NCBI GenBank assembly: GCA_038319685.1
Contig: JBBQDN010000004.1
Coordinates: forward strand, 57,941 to 121,940
Direction: 5' to 3'
Source of the DNA: UBA6022 sp038319685
GTDB lineage: Bacteria > Patescibacteriota > Saccharimonadia > Saccharimonadales > Saccharimonadaceae
Length of the DNA: 64,000 nucleotides
Numbering within the stretch: position 1 is the stretch's first letter; every line of letters starts with the position of its first letter. Position numbers and translations under genes: made by a program. Below, one piece after another: positions 17,246 through 26,076 of the stretch. The notes under the pieces are model-generated. The model ran no database searches and was not told the DNA's origin. It was given only the letters and a program-made list of their open reading frames with translations.

Positions 17246-18406
17246 TTATCTTCTTACGAGGTCAAGGGCAAACGGACCTAATACATCCCTGCGAGTAGCC
17301 AGTTCAACTTCTAATTCTTGTCCTATTTTCGGATCGCCAGACAATTGACGATGCAGTGCCACAAGCTTTGTCACCTGGTCGATCGACAACGTCCCAAGTC
17401 GACTAAGTGCAGCTCTATATTCCGCTGCTAGCTCTTTGAGATAGTGCGCCGCTTGATCCGCAGCTGGCATAAGTTCGTAATCGAAAATTGTCGGTTCCTC
17501 ATCGGGTTGGGTTACTTTTTGAATATGTGATTTCATCATTGCCACTTGACCTGCGATGTATTTTTTCGCAGCCGTCCCGTTAAGTGAGCGGTTAGTAATC
17601 TCCATCATGATACGCCCAATTGTTTCACGGTAAGCTGTATTGAAATCTTGTTGTGACTGCTCGTCGGTTGGCAGAGTACCGTTCCAAAGTCGTATAGCGT
17701 TGTATTCCAATACTGTATCGCTCGCCTGACCAAGCGCCACGCCGGCATTATACGAAATCCTCCCGGAAAAAACAAAATCGCGAGCTTCTGGTGGAAGTTG
17801 CGCAAACCCCATCGCCTCGTTTAATATACGCAGACTAAACTTGTGTTGTGATTTGCGTAAAAAATCTGCTTTGCTTGCCCAGAGCCCGTTTTGCAACCCA
17901 TACTGATAGGTTTCGACAACTGCGATTGCTCGCTGTTCTTGGGCGGGCTCACTGTGAATGTTCTCGTCAAGCTGCAGTGAAATAATCTCATCAGGTGTGT
18001 CGATCGGATGAACTTTCGCAACCACCGCGTATTCAAAGCCCGCCTCATCCTCTTTTTGGAGCTGATGGATAGCTTCTATTCGTGTATGACCAGCCACGAC
18101 AACGTAGTAAAATCCATCGGTTTGCTGTTGATACCCATACTCTTCTAATCGAACGTTAGTTCCCCAGAGTCCGTTCACAAATGCGATATACGCGCTTAGC
18201 TGGGCATCAGTCATCCGAGCAACGTCAACCGGGTTTAGTAGTCCATGAGTTTTAAGTGACTCTTTGAGGTCAGGGAGTTTTGGATTCATACCGCTGCGCA
18301 CTTGAGGAAGACGCACAAAACTATCGACCGGTAGTTCGATAGTTTCATGCTGGCCGAATAGCTTACGCTCGGTGGACCCTGGGCCTCTCTCCGGATCGTG
18401 GTTCAT
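17246..18406 (-). CDS. ParB/Spo0J N-terminal-domain protein, 386 aa
   Basis: The N-terminal ParB/Srx-like domain shows YVVVAGHTRIEAIHQL (~residues 100-115, equivalent to the GERR/GHRR box) and QLDENIHSEPAQEQR (~150-165, the ENxxR-type box); an HTH follows (KADFLRKSQHKFSLRILNEAMGFAQLP, GRISYNAGVALG). This layout fits DNA-binding proteins of the ParB/KorB type, with CTP-binding likely. No parA lies beside it, so it is probably not the main segregation ParB but a regulator or nuclease-like relative. TATAGT sits ~6 nt before the ATG. Confidence 0.72.
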   Translation of the reverse strand: MNHDPERGPGSTERKLFGQHETIELPVDSFVRLPQVRSGMNPKLPDLKESLKTHGLLNPVDVARMTDAQLSAYIAFVNGLWGTNVRLEEYGYQQQTDGFYYVVVAGHTRIEAIHQLQKEDEAGFEYAVVAKVHPIDTPDEIISLQLDENIHSEPAQEQRAIAVVETYQYGLQNGLWASKADFLRKSQHKFSLRILNEAMGFAQLPPEARDFVFSGRISYNAGVALGQASDTVLEYNAIRLWNGTLPTDEQSQQDFNTAYRETIGRIMMEITNRSLNGTAAKKYIAGQVAMMKSHIQKVTQPDEEPTIFDYELMPAADQAAHYLKELAAEYRAALSRLGTLSIDQVTKLVALHRQLSGDPKIGQELEVELATRRDVLGPFALDLVRR

Positions 18407-18445
18407 AGGTACACTATATAGATTTAGGATACTGTGTCAATTTGC

Positions 18446-19105
18446 TTAGGTTTGAATATCGAAATCAGCGAGAGTCTGCGCTTGATCGACTGTCCATTCA
18501 CTAATCGTCGTGCGACGAAGCTCGCGACAGTATGCCCCGGTACCAAGGACGTTCCCAATGTCCTCGGCCAGCGTGCGAATGTATGTTCCACTGCTCACAT
18601 GGACGCAGATCTTCACCTCAGGATAGGTGTATTCGATCAGTTCTAGCGAATAAATCGTAATGGTGCGGGCGGGAATTTCAAACACCTCACCTTCTCTAGC
18701 GAGTTTATATGCTCGCTTGCCGTTAATCTTGATTGCTGAAAATGCCGGTGGGATCTGCTGGATTTCGCCGACAAACTGATGGAGTACTTCGTCGATACGT
18801 TCTGGTGTTGGTTGGACATCGGATACGGCCGTCAATTCACCTTCGGGATCACCTGTTGAACTCGTGTGTCCTAATGTCATTGTCGCTTCGTAGACTTTGT
18901 CGAGTTTGGAATACATGCCAGCATTTTTGCACTCTTTGCCAATCACGAGGATCATGAGGCCGGTTGCGAACGGATCAAGTGTCCCCGTGTGACCGACTTT
19001 CACTTTTTTGCCTGCGCGCATAGTAAAAACGCGTCGAATACGCGCCACAACACCAAAACTGGTCATCTGCGCGGGTTTATCAATGAGTAGTATGCCGTCT
19101 GTCAT
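18446..19105 (-). CDS. truB: tRNA pseudouridine-55 synthase, 219 aa
   Basis: Makes pseudouridine 55 in the T-loop of tRNAs. Motif I (GILLIDKPAQMTSFGVV), the catalytic-Asp motif GHTGTLDPFATGLM (~residues 38-51) and KVYEATMTLG are intact. The protein is short because the C-terminal PUA-like domain is reduced, as in other small genomes. It is divergent from the PIG-L gene, with both promoters inside the ~20 bp between them. Confidence 0.93.
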   Translation of the reverse strand: MTDGILLIDKPAQMTSFGVVARIRRVFTMRAGKKVKVGHTGTLDPFATGLMILVIGKECKNAGMYSKLDKVYEATMTLGHTSSTGDPEGELTAVSDVQPTPERIDEVLHQFVGEIQQIPPAFSAIKINGKRAYKLAREGEVFEIPARTITIYSLELIEYTYPEVKICVHVSSGTYIRTLAEDIGNVLGTGAYCRELRRTTISEWTVDQAQTLADFDIQT

Positions 19106-19128
19106 CCGATGTATTATATACTGATATG
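19106..19128. promoter_or_regulatory. overlapping divergent -10 boxes for truB and the PIG-L gene
   Basis: The plus strand has TATACT at 19117-19122 (7 bp before ATG 19129) and the minus strand has TATAAT across 19112-19117 (about 7 bp before the truB ATG). The -35 regions would lie in the opposite gene. Both messages would start at or beside the ATG. Confidence 0.6.
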
Positions 19129-19815
19129 ATGAAAAAGATTATCTTTGGTATATTTGCCCACCCTGACGATGAAGCTTTTGGACCAGCTGGTACGCTCCTG
19201 ATGGAAACGCAGTCAGGTAGCGAACTCCATCTTATTTCACTGACAGCTGGTGAAAATGGGACAAATACAGACAATCACGAAAATCTCGGTGATATCCGCC
19301 TAAAAGAATGGCTCAGTGCTGCGACATTACTGGGTGCCAAGCAAACCTATCACCTTGGATTTGTCGATGGGCACCTAGATAACATTGCCATGATCGAGGC
19401 GGCTCAAAAAATTGAAACAATCGTGCGTTATGTCGTCGAAAATCGTGATCCAGATACAACAGTCGAATTTATGACGATCGATTCAAACGGTATCACCGGT
19501 CATATTGACCATATTGTGGCCAGCCGGGCAGCCAGCCTTGTGTTTTATCGCATAAAACCAACTGACAACCGATTCACAAAAATCAAATTCGCCTGCCTGC
19601 CATACGAACAAAATCCGACTATCCGTACGGACTGGATTTACATGGACGTTGGCCGTCGGCCGGATGAAATAGGCGAAACTGTTGATGCTCGTCATATCGC
19701 TGAACAGATTAAAGCAGTCATGTACTGTCATAGTACTCAAAAAGCAGATTATGACGCAGCCCTCGCTCGCAGGGGTGACAATCTAGGGCTTAATTACTTT
19801 ATCGTCAAAAATTAA
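19129..19815 (+). CDS. PIG-L family (LmbE-like) deacetylase, 228 aa
   Basis: The zinc-binding AHPDDEAFGPAGTL motif lies at residues 9-22 and a second ligand motif at NGITGHIDHIVAS (~120-132). These Zn enzymes deacetylate N-acetylglucosamine moieties of lipids, sugars or small thiols; the substrate here is unknown. A second ATG at 19126 is possible, but 19129 fits the -10 spacing better. Its last 4 bases overlap the convergent gene at 19812. Confidence 0.87.
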   Translation: MKKIIFGIFAHPDDEAFGPAGTLLMETQSGSELHLISLTAGENGTNTDNHENLGDIRLKEWLSAATLLGAKQTYHLGFVDGHLDNIAMIEAAQKIETIVRYVVENRDPDTTVEFMTIDSNGITGHIDHIVASRAASLVFYRIKPTDNRFTKIKFACLPYEQNPTIRTDWIYMDVGRRPDEIGETVDARHIAEQIKAVMYCHSTQKADYDAALARRGDNLGLNYFIVKN

Positions 19816-21740
19816 CTTTGACCAGGAATCTTGAATTGTCCTGGACTGTTTGCAACAGGCGGCGGCGTAATAAGTGCAGGGCCTGATCCAAAGATATCAC
19901 CTAGCTTATCCGATGGCACCGAGCCAATCGGAGCACCAAAGTCCGTTACCGGAGGTAATGGTGGTAAAGTTGAAAAATCAGGTAACGGGGGGAGCGTCAT
20001 GACAGGTAGAGGTGGCTGAGACTGCTCGGACATAACCGAGGCGACAGGAGGCTGGAAGGGTGACGTACCAAAAGCGGCCGCCACGGCATCGCGAGCTTCT
20101 TCGTGAGGGCTTCTGTTTTGTTTGTCTATATCTGCAAGCGTTGAACTTGTTGTTGGTTCAAATGACAAATCAGATGTTTGGGTCGCAAAAAGATCAAGTG
20201 GTGGCTGTGGTTCTGGCGGAGTAATAGACACTGGCGGCTGGATTGGTGGCGAATAGCTCGTCGCACCCATAGGTGGTGTGTTATTGTCGCGAAACGGGTC
20301 AACAGATTCGGGCTCTTCGGCAGGTGCCACGGCAGCATTGAGTGGGGATTGATAACGCGGTGGAATGCTTGATGCATACTCACCACTATTGTGGCTTAAA
20401 ATCGTGCGATTACGATCGTCGTTTAATTCGCGGCGCTTTGCATCTGCTGCTTCCTCGGTGGTTGCATTGAGTGTGCCGCCAAATGTCGGTTCGACATCTT
20501 CACCACTAGCCTGTGCGGTTGACGGGGTCTGCAACGCAGCTTCGTTCACATCCGAACTTGCTTCTGTTAAATCTTTTTGAAGATCAGTCACTGATACGGT
20601 ACTAGTCGCTGCAGGTGCTGGCTGAAGCCGTCTGGCAAGTTCAGACTCGGCTTCTTTGGTAGTATCATGATGCTGTCTGGTGGCGACTTCTTTACGATTA
20701 TGTTCGAGTTTTTCTTCGACTGCATTGAGTGCGTCAGCTTGATTTTCTTCGGCTGTCGCAGCAGCTACCTGATCGACATTACCTTGTTTTTCGTGAGATA
20801 TCGATAATGAGCCGTCGTCTTTTTTGACAGGTTCTTGACTGACCTTTTTGGCGCTAGTTTGGTCATTTTTATTTAATTTTGTCGGCTTGTCTTCGGACAG
20901 ATCAGTTGTCCCGTCAGAATTGCGATTGTCGGTGTTCGTCGTTACCGTACCTGACTTGTTATCTGCACCGGGGCCAATGTTGTGCGCCTGTTCGAGTTTT
21001 GAAGCAATCAATTGCTGATTTGCACCAGCAGCCATCAATTGCGCAGCCACGGTCATCACCTTTGATGACGTTTTGGGGTTCGAGAATCGATCAGTCGCCG
21101 AAACAATACCTGTTAAAAATGCAGTTGCTGTCTGTTCGTCTAAAAGTATTTTGTCTTTTTTGAGTGAATCAGTCAGGCCAACAATCATTTCAGAGAGGCT
21201 ACTAGCATTTGTTTCGTGCCAATCAATCGTCCCAAGGCTACTTGTCACGTCACCGGCGCTCATTGTCACGACGGTTGCATCGTGCAGGATACGTCCATGG
21301 GCAGTTAACGCCTGGTCAAGGTTATCTTTGTCCCTCACCCCAAGAGCAAGGACAAGTTCGACGTTGTAATCACCTTGGCTGAAATCAAGATCATCACTTG
21401 TAATCGTTGTGCGGTACGGAGTAATAAAAATCTTTACGACGTCGCCTTCGACTTTGTAACGGAGGTGATCGGCTTTTTCTTTATCAAGAGCGATAATAAA
21501 ATCTCTGAGCGAATCGACGGTACTTTCAAATGTTTTTTCAGGGTCAAGAAACGTAATTGCTGGCGGAATCGCACCGCTAAACACTGCAGTAGTGTGTTTA
21601 TTCATATTATTCAGCAGAATCGTCAGTCCTAGCGCTGCTGATAATTCATCGACTGACGGATTAGCACTGACCGTCACTAGTATATTACTAGAGCTTTTGA
21701 TCTTTTCAACAATTTGTTGTTTTTGGGCGCCATCATTCAT
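19812..21740 (-). CDS. degenerate DHH-family phosphoesterase-like protein with long disordered tail, 642 aa
   Basis: Residues 1-260 follow the NrnA/RecJ-like DHH layout: SSNILVTVSANPSVDELSAALGL where active enzymes have D-D motifs, then IDWHETNAS where active enzymes have the DHH (his-his) motif, and GIVSATDRFSNPKTSSKVM in place of the T(D)TGxF block. The key catalytic Asp/His residues are thus largely lost, so nanoRNA/cyclic-dinucleotide hydrolysis is doubtful; a binding or structural role is more likely. Residues ~270-642 are low-complexity, rich in Pro, Ser, Thr, Ala and acidic residues, and probably disordered. No signal peptide is seen. Confidence 0.65.
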   Translation of the reverse strand: MNDGAQKQQIVEKIKSSSNILVTVSANPSVDELSAALGLTILLNNMNKHTTAVFSGAIPPAITFLDPEKTFESTVDSLRDFIIALDKEKADHLRYKVEGDVVKIFITPYRTTITSDDLDFSQGDYNVELVLALGVRDKDNLDQALTAHGRILHDATVVTMSAGDVTSSLGTIDWHETNASSLSEMIVGLTDSLKKDKILLDEQTATAFLTGIVSATDRFSNPKTSSKVMTVAAQLMAAGANQQLIASKLEQAHNIGPGADNKSGTVTTNTDNRNSDGTTDLSEDKPTKLNKNDQTSAKKVSQEPVKKDDGSLSISHEKQGNVDQVAAATAEENQADALNAVEEKLEHNRKEVATRQHHDTTKEAESELARRLQPAPAATSTVSVTDLQKDLTEASSDVNEAALQTPSTAQASGEDVEPTFGGTLNATTEEAADAKRRELNDDRNRTILSHNSGEYASSIPPRYQSPLNAAVAPAEEPESVDPFRDNNTPPMGATSYSPPIQPPVSITPPEPQPPLDLFATQTSDLSFEPTTSSTLADIDKQNRSPHEEARDAVAAAFGTSPFQPPVASVMSEQSQPPLPVMTLPPLPDFSTLPPLPPVTDFGAPIGSVPSDKLGDIFGSGPALITPPPVANSPGQFKIPGQS

Positions 21741-21827
21741 GGACTGATTCCTATTTTTTATTTTTGTCAGATTTTGAGTTAACTATACCATAAGTAATTT
21801 TGCTACGTCAACTAAACCACCCGGTAA

Positions 21828-22010
21828 TTATCCCTTGGATACACGTAACATCGACACCCAATCAATCCCATTGAATATAGAAAAGATACGACTCAGGATA
21901 GATGCCGATGACGAACCGACAAAGAGTACCTTGCGATCTTTATTCGTAACCCCGTAAACACGAAATGTTCGGGAGGCTGACTGTTTTCCAGTGAAAAATA
22001 GTATGGCACA
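21828..22010 (-). pseudogene. 60-codon open frame directly after, and in frame with, the cdsA stop
   Basis: The frame of cdsA continues open after its TAA (22011-22013) for 60 codons to TAA 21828-21830, reading FFTGKQSASRTFRVYGVTNK and KVLFVGSSSASILSRIF, which looks like coding sequence. No start codon with a ribosome site lies at its beginning. It may be the remnant of a neighbouring gene or a C-terminal extension lost by a stop mutation. The rest of 21741-22010 shows nothing else. Confidence 0.3.
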
Positions 22011-22742
22011 TTAAGCCAACAACATCCACCAGTATCCCGTCGCTATTGCGAACGCTAAACTAGCAAATCGATCTAATACTCCACCATGTCCCGGGATTGT
22101 CATACCCCAGTCTTTAATTTTCGCTCGTCGTTTAACAATGCTATTTGCAATATCACCAATAGAGCTCGCAATTCCAATCAGAATAGCGAACGCGATATGT
22201 GGTGCCGGATATATAACTGGAGCAATAAGATAGAACCCAATAACTGCACCAACTAATTGTCCGCTAACGCCTTCCCATGATTTATTTTTATTTATCCATG
22301 TAGGTAATTTATGCCTACCTATGAAATTGCCGGAAAAATACGCAGTAACATCAGATAATACTGAGCTGAATACAATGACCAGAAGTATATTTACCGATTG
22401 TTGGCTATTGGCGGTTATAAAAAACAAGACGAGGTGCGATATCGCAAAGGCCACGCCAAACATGTATAGCCACGACACCCAATCTCTTGTGGTTATTCTT
22501 AATACTTCTCTTACGCCAAAACTGATAACACCGACCGTTATCAGGACTGCTGCCCATAACTGTATGTAAAGCATAGTAAGAAAGATAATAAAAATCGGTA
22601 TCCAATAATACGTTTTTACCCAAAGGTTTGATGTGAAGTATCGAGCGTAATCCCATTTGTAGAGCCTGAGGCAAAGCAACGTGCCTAAAATGAATAGACC
22701 CGCAAATAAGGTGATCGAATACACTAGGGTACTAGCCGTCAT
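22011..22742 (-). CDS. cdsA: phosphatidate cytidylyltransferase, 243 aa
   Basis: Makes CDP-diacylglycerol from phosphatidate and CTP at the membrane. About seven membrane segments are visible, and the C-terminal signature SIVKRRAKIKDWGMTIPGHGG-VLDRFAS is present. The last conserved Asp of the DRxD signature is Ala here (DRFA), which is unusual and may affect metal binding. It overlaps the end of plsY by 11 bp, giving a two-gene phospholipid operon read leftward. Confidence 0.87.
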   Translation of the reverse strand: MTASTLVYSITLFAGLFILGTLLCLRLYKWDYARYFTSNLWVKTYYWIPIFIIFLTMLYIQLWAAVLITVGVISFGVREVLRITTRDWVSWLYMFGVAFAISHLVLFFITANSQQSVNILLVIVFSSVLSDVTAYFSGNFIGRHKLPTWINKNKSWEGVSGQLVGAVIGFYLIAPVIYPAPHIAFAILIGIASSIGDIANSIVKRRAKIKDWGMTIPGHGGVLDRFASLAFAIATGYWWMLLA

Positions 22743-23301
22743 AATTCGGTATTTTCCCGGTCAGGTTATGGCGTAATGTCCAGAGAGCAATAGTTAATAG
22801 TATGACATAATGCCACCAAGATAACGGGTCCATAACTATTCCGACACTTGCCGTAGCAATTAATCCTATCATTGAACTTCGACTTGATATTTTTGTTACA
22901 AAACAGCTGATAGCGTAAACTGCTGCACCAATCAGCCCGGCTATCGGCTGAAGTGCGACCACAACACCTAGTCCCGTAGCAATACCTTTACCCCCGCGGA
23001 ACCTGAGCCATACAGGAAATACGTGACCAGCTATAGCGGTAACACCAACGAAAAAAGCTGTTGTTGTATCAACGAGATAAAGAGCTAGGAGTGTGGGTAT
23101 GAATCCTTTAGTTATGTCCGCAACAAGGGTCACAAGCCCAGCTCGCCAGCCCACTATTCGGCGCACATTGGCAAACCCAATATTGCCACTCCCTCTCTTT
23201 TGTATGTCGATACCATACGAATACGCAACAAGTTTTCCAAACGGAATAGAACCTAAAAAATATGCTCCAAAATACAGAGCAACAATATAGTACAAACTCA
23301 T
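22732..23301 (-). CDS. plsY: acyl-phosphate:glycerol-3-phosphate acyltransferase, 189 aa
   Basis: Starts phospholipid synthesis by acylating glycerol-3-phosphate with acyl-phosphate. Motifs GSIPFGKL, KRGSGNIGFANVRR (~35-48) and GHVFPVWLRFRGGKGIATG (~90-110) are all there, with five membrane segments. It is divergent from the operon at 23324; the 22-bp gap holds TATAGT for this gene and overlapping TACTAT sequence for the other strand. Confidence 0.92.
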   Translation of the reverse strand: MSLYYIVALYFGAYFLGSIPFGKLVAYSYGIDIQKRGSGNIGFANVRRIVGWRAGLVTLVADITKGFIPTLLALYLVDTTTAFFVGVTAIAGHVFPVWLRFRGGKGIATGLGVVVALQPIAGLIGAAVYAISCFVTKISSRSSMIGLIATASVGIVMDPLSWWHYVILLTIALWTLRHNLTGKIPNYDG

Positions 23302-23323
23302 ATACCCATGTTACTATAACAAC

Positions 23324-23995
23324 ATGTTAGGAGCGATAGGATTTCTTGTACTGATGATAGCCATAGGCACTTATGCCTATACTAGTTCCATGAACTATCA
23401 GCTTGTGCCGATACGTGAACGACGGCTATTTGTAACAGCCTATAGTATTCTCGCGCTTACTGCACTTGTGTGGCTTGGAACATTCTTCGCTTCAGAGACG
23501 GTACTTTCTGAACTGGTGTTCATGACGGATATTATGCTTGTTGCTGCAACGGTATGTATTCTTGGTGTCATTCTAGATATCTCGAAACCGTTGGTCCTCG
23601 CAGGAATAACGCTCGTCGGAGCTAGCCTCCTGACGTTACGAGCGTTCGCATTCCCACCGAAGGCATTTATTAGTGATGGATTGCTTAATTTCAATTTAAG
23701 TCAGACGGAATCTCTGATAATTGGTCTCATTTTTCTCGTTATTTGGCTACCGGCTACCGTAAAGGTGGTTTATCTTGCCTTTACTACTCCGCGCCTACTG
23801 CCATTTCGTGGTCTTGTGTCCTTTGTGTTTATAGCTACTGTTTTAATGACGAGCTTCTTCTTATCCGCACGCCGACCAGCTGTGATAATAATCTCGTTTG
23901 TCTCGATTATACTTTTCTTCGCAACCCTGAGTGGTATAAATCTATTGGTAGTACGTGCCGCTCAAACACCCAAGAAGAAGGTACGTCATGGATAA
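23324..23995 (+). CDS. polytopic membrane protein, about 7 helices, 223 aa
   Basis: Unrecognised. Hydrophobic segments near residues 2-20, 38-55, 65-85, 88-108, 130-150, 165-182 and 188-208, with a short basic C-terminus (AQTPKKKVRHG). The next gene's ATG lies within its last codons (8-bp overlap), so it is the first gene of a four-gene membrane operon (23324-25961). AACAACATG has no ribosome site; a -10-like TACTATA lies just before. Confidence 0.7.
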   Translation: MLGAIGFLVLMIAIGTYAYTSSMNYQLVPIRERRLFVTAYSILALTALVWLGTFFASETVLSELVFMTDIMLVAATVCILGVILDISKPLVLAGITLVGASLLTLRAFAFPPKAFISDGLLNFNLSQTESLIIGLIFLVIWLPATVKVVYLAFTTPRLLPFRGLVSFVFIATVLMTSFFLSARRPAVIIISFVSIILFFATLSGINLLVVRAAQTPKKKVRHG

Positions 23996-24431
23996 TCAAC
24001 AAAATAACGTGTGGATTGATCGTCAAGAATACGAACGGCTTAAAGCGATTGAGACACAGCAGGCCCTACCCCAGTCACTAGCACCTGCAATTATCGCGGG
24101 AGGTTCAGTCGTTGATTCGGTGACACAAAACTCGGATGTACCGGTTAAATCATCGATAGGTCTTTTAACTATCCTCACTGGAGTTTTCGCGGTTGTGTCA
24201 TTTATTTTTCCTCCTGCAATTCTTGTCTTTTTAGGATTGGGTATTGCGAACCTTGTGAAGTTCTTTAGAGGTAAGTCAAGTCACGGCACAAAAGTTGGAG
24301 TTGGCGTAGCACTTGGTGTCGGGATAACCCTCCTCTTGATAGTTGCTGGACCGTTCTTAGTACTGCTTGCTTTTATGATCTTTTGGCAAATAGGCTGCTG
24401 GACGGGGCTTGGCAGCTGTACAACGGCATAA
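23988..24431 (+). CDS. small membrane protein with two to three helices, 147 aa
   Basis: Unrecognised. The N-terminal ~50 residues are hydrophilic (MDNQQNNVWIDRQEYERL), followed by helices at ~62-85, 88-100 and 112-140, with a Lys/His loop KFFRGKSSHGTKVG. ATG 23988 overlaps the previous stop (ATGGATAA), which argues for coupled translation; the next gene starts 1 bp after its stop. Confidence 0.65.
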   Translation: MDNQQNNVWIDRQEYERLKAIETQQALPQSLAPAIIAGGSVVDSVTQNSDVPVKSSIGLLTILTGVFAVVSFIFPPAILVFLGLGIANLVKFFRGKSSHGTKVGVGVALGVGITLLLIVAGPFLVLLAFMIFWQIGCWTGLGSCTTA

Positions 24432-24432
24432 T

Positions 24433-25281
24433 ATGTCGATTGGGTTGCTTCAATTCATAAGGCTTTCTAGATTATTTGACGCAATTTTTCCTGTAATCAG
24501 CTTGTTTCTCGGGGCTACAGTAGTGGGTCATTTTGAGGGAAGTAATACCCTACTCCTGGCGCTTGTTGTGATAGTCTTCAATTCCGTCGCGATGATTTGG
24601 AATGACATCGAGGATAGAAAGATCGATGCCGACAATGGACGCCCAGAACTTACAAAAAGTGGTAGAACCGCACTACGCAAGCTGACTCTCTACACCATCA
24701 TCGCGATCCTTGTAGGCCTAGCAGTTGCTTGGATAGTCAGTCTAGAAGCTTTTCTACTGAGCATTGGAACAGTGTGTATTACCTGGGTGTACAACTCAAA
24801 GCCTATCCAGGCCTCACGACGCCCGATAGCATCAATTGTCGTACTTAGCGGAGCTGGAGCATTCTTGCCGTATCTTTTTGGCGTCTCGTTGGGCAGTGCT
24901 ACCCAAAACGTACTTATTGCTGGTGTTTTTTGGTGGATAGGTCGTATCTCGTTATCAATACTCAAAGACTACAAAGATGCTCGGGGCGATTCCATGCATC
25001 ATAAAAAAACATTTCTGCTACGTTTCGGGGCTCGGTGGGTGGCACGTGTTAGTGTTACGAGCTTGCTCATTGGATATGTAGGGTTCATTGCAATTATGAA
25101 TATGAGTGAAAGTAGAGCATGGGCACTGCCTCTTTTCGGAATCGCCTTACTCCTCCTTGTCTCTATGCGACGCAAATTGTTCGACACAAAGGCAACATAC
25201 GGCCAGCTAGACAAAGTGTTCCGCGCTGTCGCACAGTACCAACTTCTATTAGACACAGGGATAGTTCTGTGGTTGATTTAA
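24433..25281 (+). CDS. UbiA-family prenyltransferase, 282 aa
   Basis: Transfers a polyprenyl chain to an acceptor in the membrane. The first Asp-rich motif NDIEDRKIDADNGRPEL (~57-73) matches the UbiA NDxxDxxxD pattern and the second is KDYKDARGDSMHHKKT (~180-195); about eight helices are visible. The acceptor is unknown: quinone, heme, sugar phosphate (DPPR-type) and glycerophosphate synthases all belong here. Being next to plsY/cdsA and in a genome with uppS and a long-chain polyprenyl synthase gene (34205), a lipid or sugar-phosphate acceptor is plausible. Confidence 0.82.
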   Translation: MSIGLLQFIRLSRLFDAIFPVISLFLGATVVGHFEGSNTLLLALVVIVFNSVAMIWNDIEDRKIDADNGRPELTKSGRTALRKLTLYTIIAILVGLAVAWIVSLEAFLLSIGTVCITWVYNSKPIQASRRPIASIVVLSGAGAFLPYLFGVSLGSATQNVLIAGVFWWIGRISLSILKDYKDARGDSMHHKKTFLLRFGARWVARVSVTSLLIGYVGFIAIMNMSESRAWALPLFGIALLLLVSMRRKLFDTKATYGQLDKVFRAVAQYQLLLDTGIVLWLI

Positions 25282-25961
25282 TCGTCTCCTTCGTTATTAA
25301 TTTTTGCATTGTTTTTGTAGCCATCACCTTGTTCTTTCTGCCATTCGTGGGAGTATTCTGGTATCGCCGTAGAGAAGAGATCGCTGGCAATAATCCGCAT
25401 TTTAACTACTTCATGGAGAAGTTTTTTCATTCCAAAGAATCGAATGCACTGATTACTACATGGGCAGCCGCAGAAGCTATCGTCTGGTTTGTGATACCAG
25501 AATTTCTCCTCATCCTCATTATGTTTATGAAAGTACGCCGAAAAGTTCAGCTTGTAACCTATGACATCCTAGGAACGGTTATTGGCACTACTGTCGCTCT
25601 TCTTATGCATTTACCACAGAAAACGCTATTGTCAGTACCATATGTTTATCAAGGAATGATTGACCATGTGCAGGGTTGGTTTAGTGAGTACGGAATATTC
25701 GGTATATTTTTTCAGCCATTTTCTGGCGTACCTTACAAAGTTTTTAATGCGTTGGCACTTGATTATCACTTCTTTATTCCGTTCTTCATTATCCTTGCAG
25801 TAGCAGCAAGAATGATAAGATACCTGATCGTCTATGAGGTTACGAAAGCCCTATACCCATTCCTGCATCGTTTTGTTAGAAAACATTACGCTATCCTGTT
25901 TATTGCAGCGATGGTGATATTTACGATGTTACTCATGAAGATATCTACTACCTACACGTAG
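25269..25961 (+). CDS. VTT-domain (DedA/YqaA-like) membrane protein, 230 aa
   Basis: The start is GTG 25269, overlapping the UbiA stop by 13 bp; the longer upstream frame lies inside the UbiA gene and is rejected. Helices near residues 3-25, 60-80, 95-110, 140-160, 170-190 and 205-225. The central part, LGTVIGTTVALLMHL, SEYGIFGIFFQPFSGVPYKVF and a final membrane pair, fits the VTT/YqaA pattern (glycine-rich re-entrant loop and a Pro-Tyr-Lys segment). Such proteins act in undecaprenyl-phosphate or phospholipid flipping, which suits its isoprenoid neighbours. Confidence 0.65.
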   Translation: MVDLIVSFVINFCIVFVAITLFFLPFVGVFWYRRREEIAGNNPHFNYFMEKFFHSKESNALITTWAAAEAIVWFVIPEFLLILIMFMKVRRKVQLVTYDILGTVIGTTVALLMHLPQKTLLSVPYVYQGMIDHVQGWFSEYGIFGIFFQPFSGVPYKVFNALALDYHFFIPFFIILAVAARMIRYLIVYEVTKALYPFLHRFVRKHYAILFIAAMVIFTMLLMKISTTYT

Positions 25962-26003
25962 ACTTATTACTTGTAATCAAAGTATAATTGCCAACCACCC
26001 TAC

Positions 26004-26032
26004 TTTACAAATAGTCATCTTTCCCCTATAAT
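26004..26032 (+). promoter_or_regulatory. promoter of rpsT
   Basis: TTTACA (26004-26009), 17-bp spacer, TATAAT (26027-26032). The leader of ~40 nt carries AAAGGA before the ATG. Confidence 0.8.
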
Positions 26033-26076
26033 AACGCGTTGATTGTATATATAAATTTTGAGATAAAGGAACCGCA

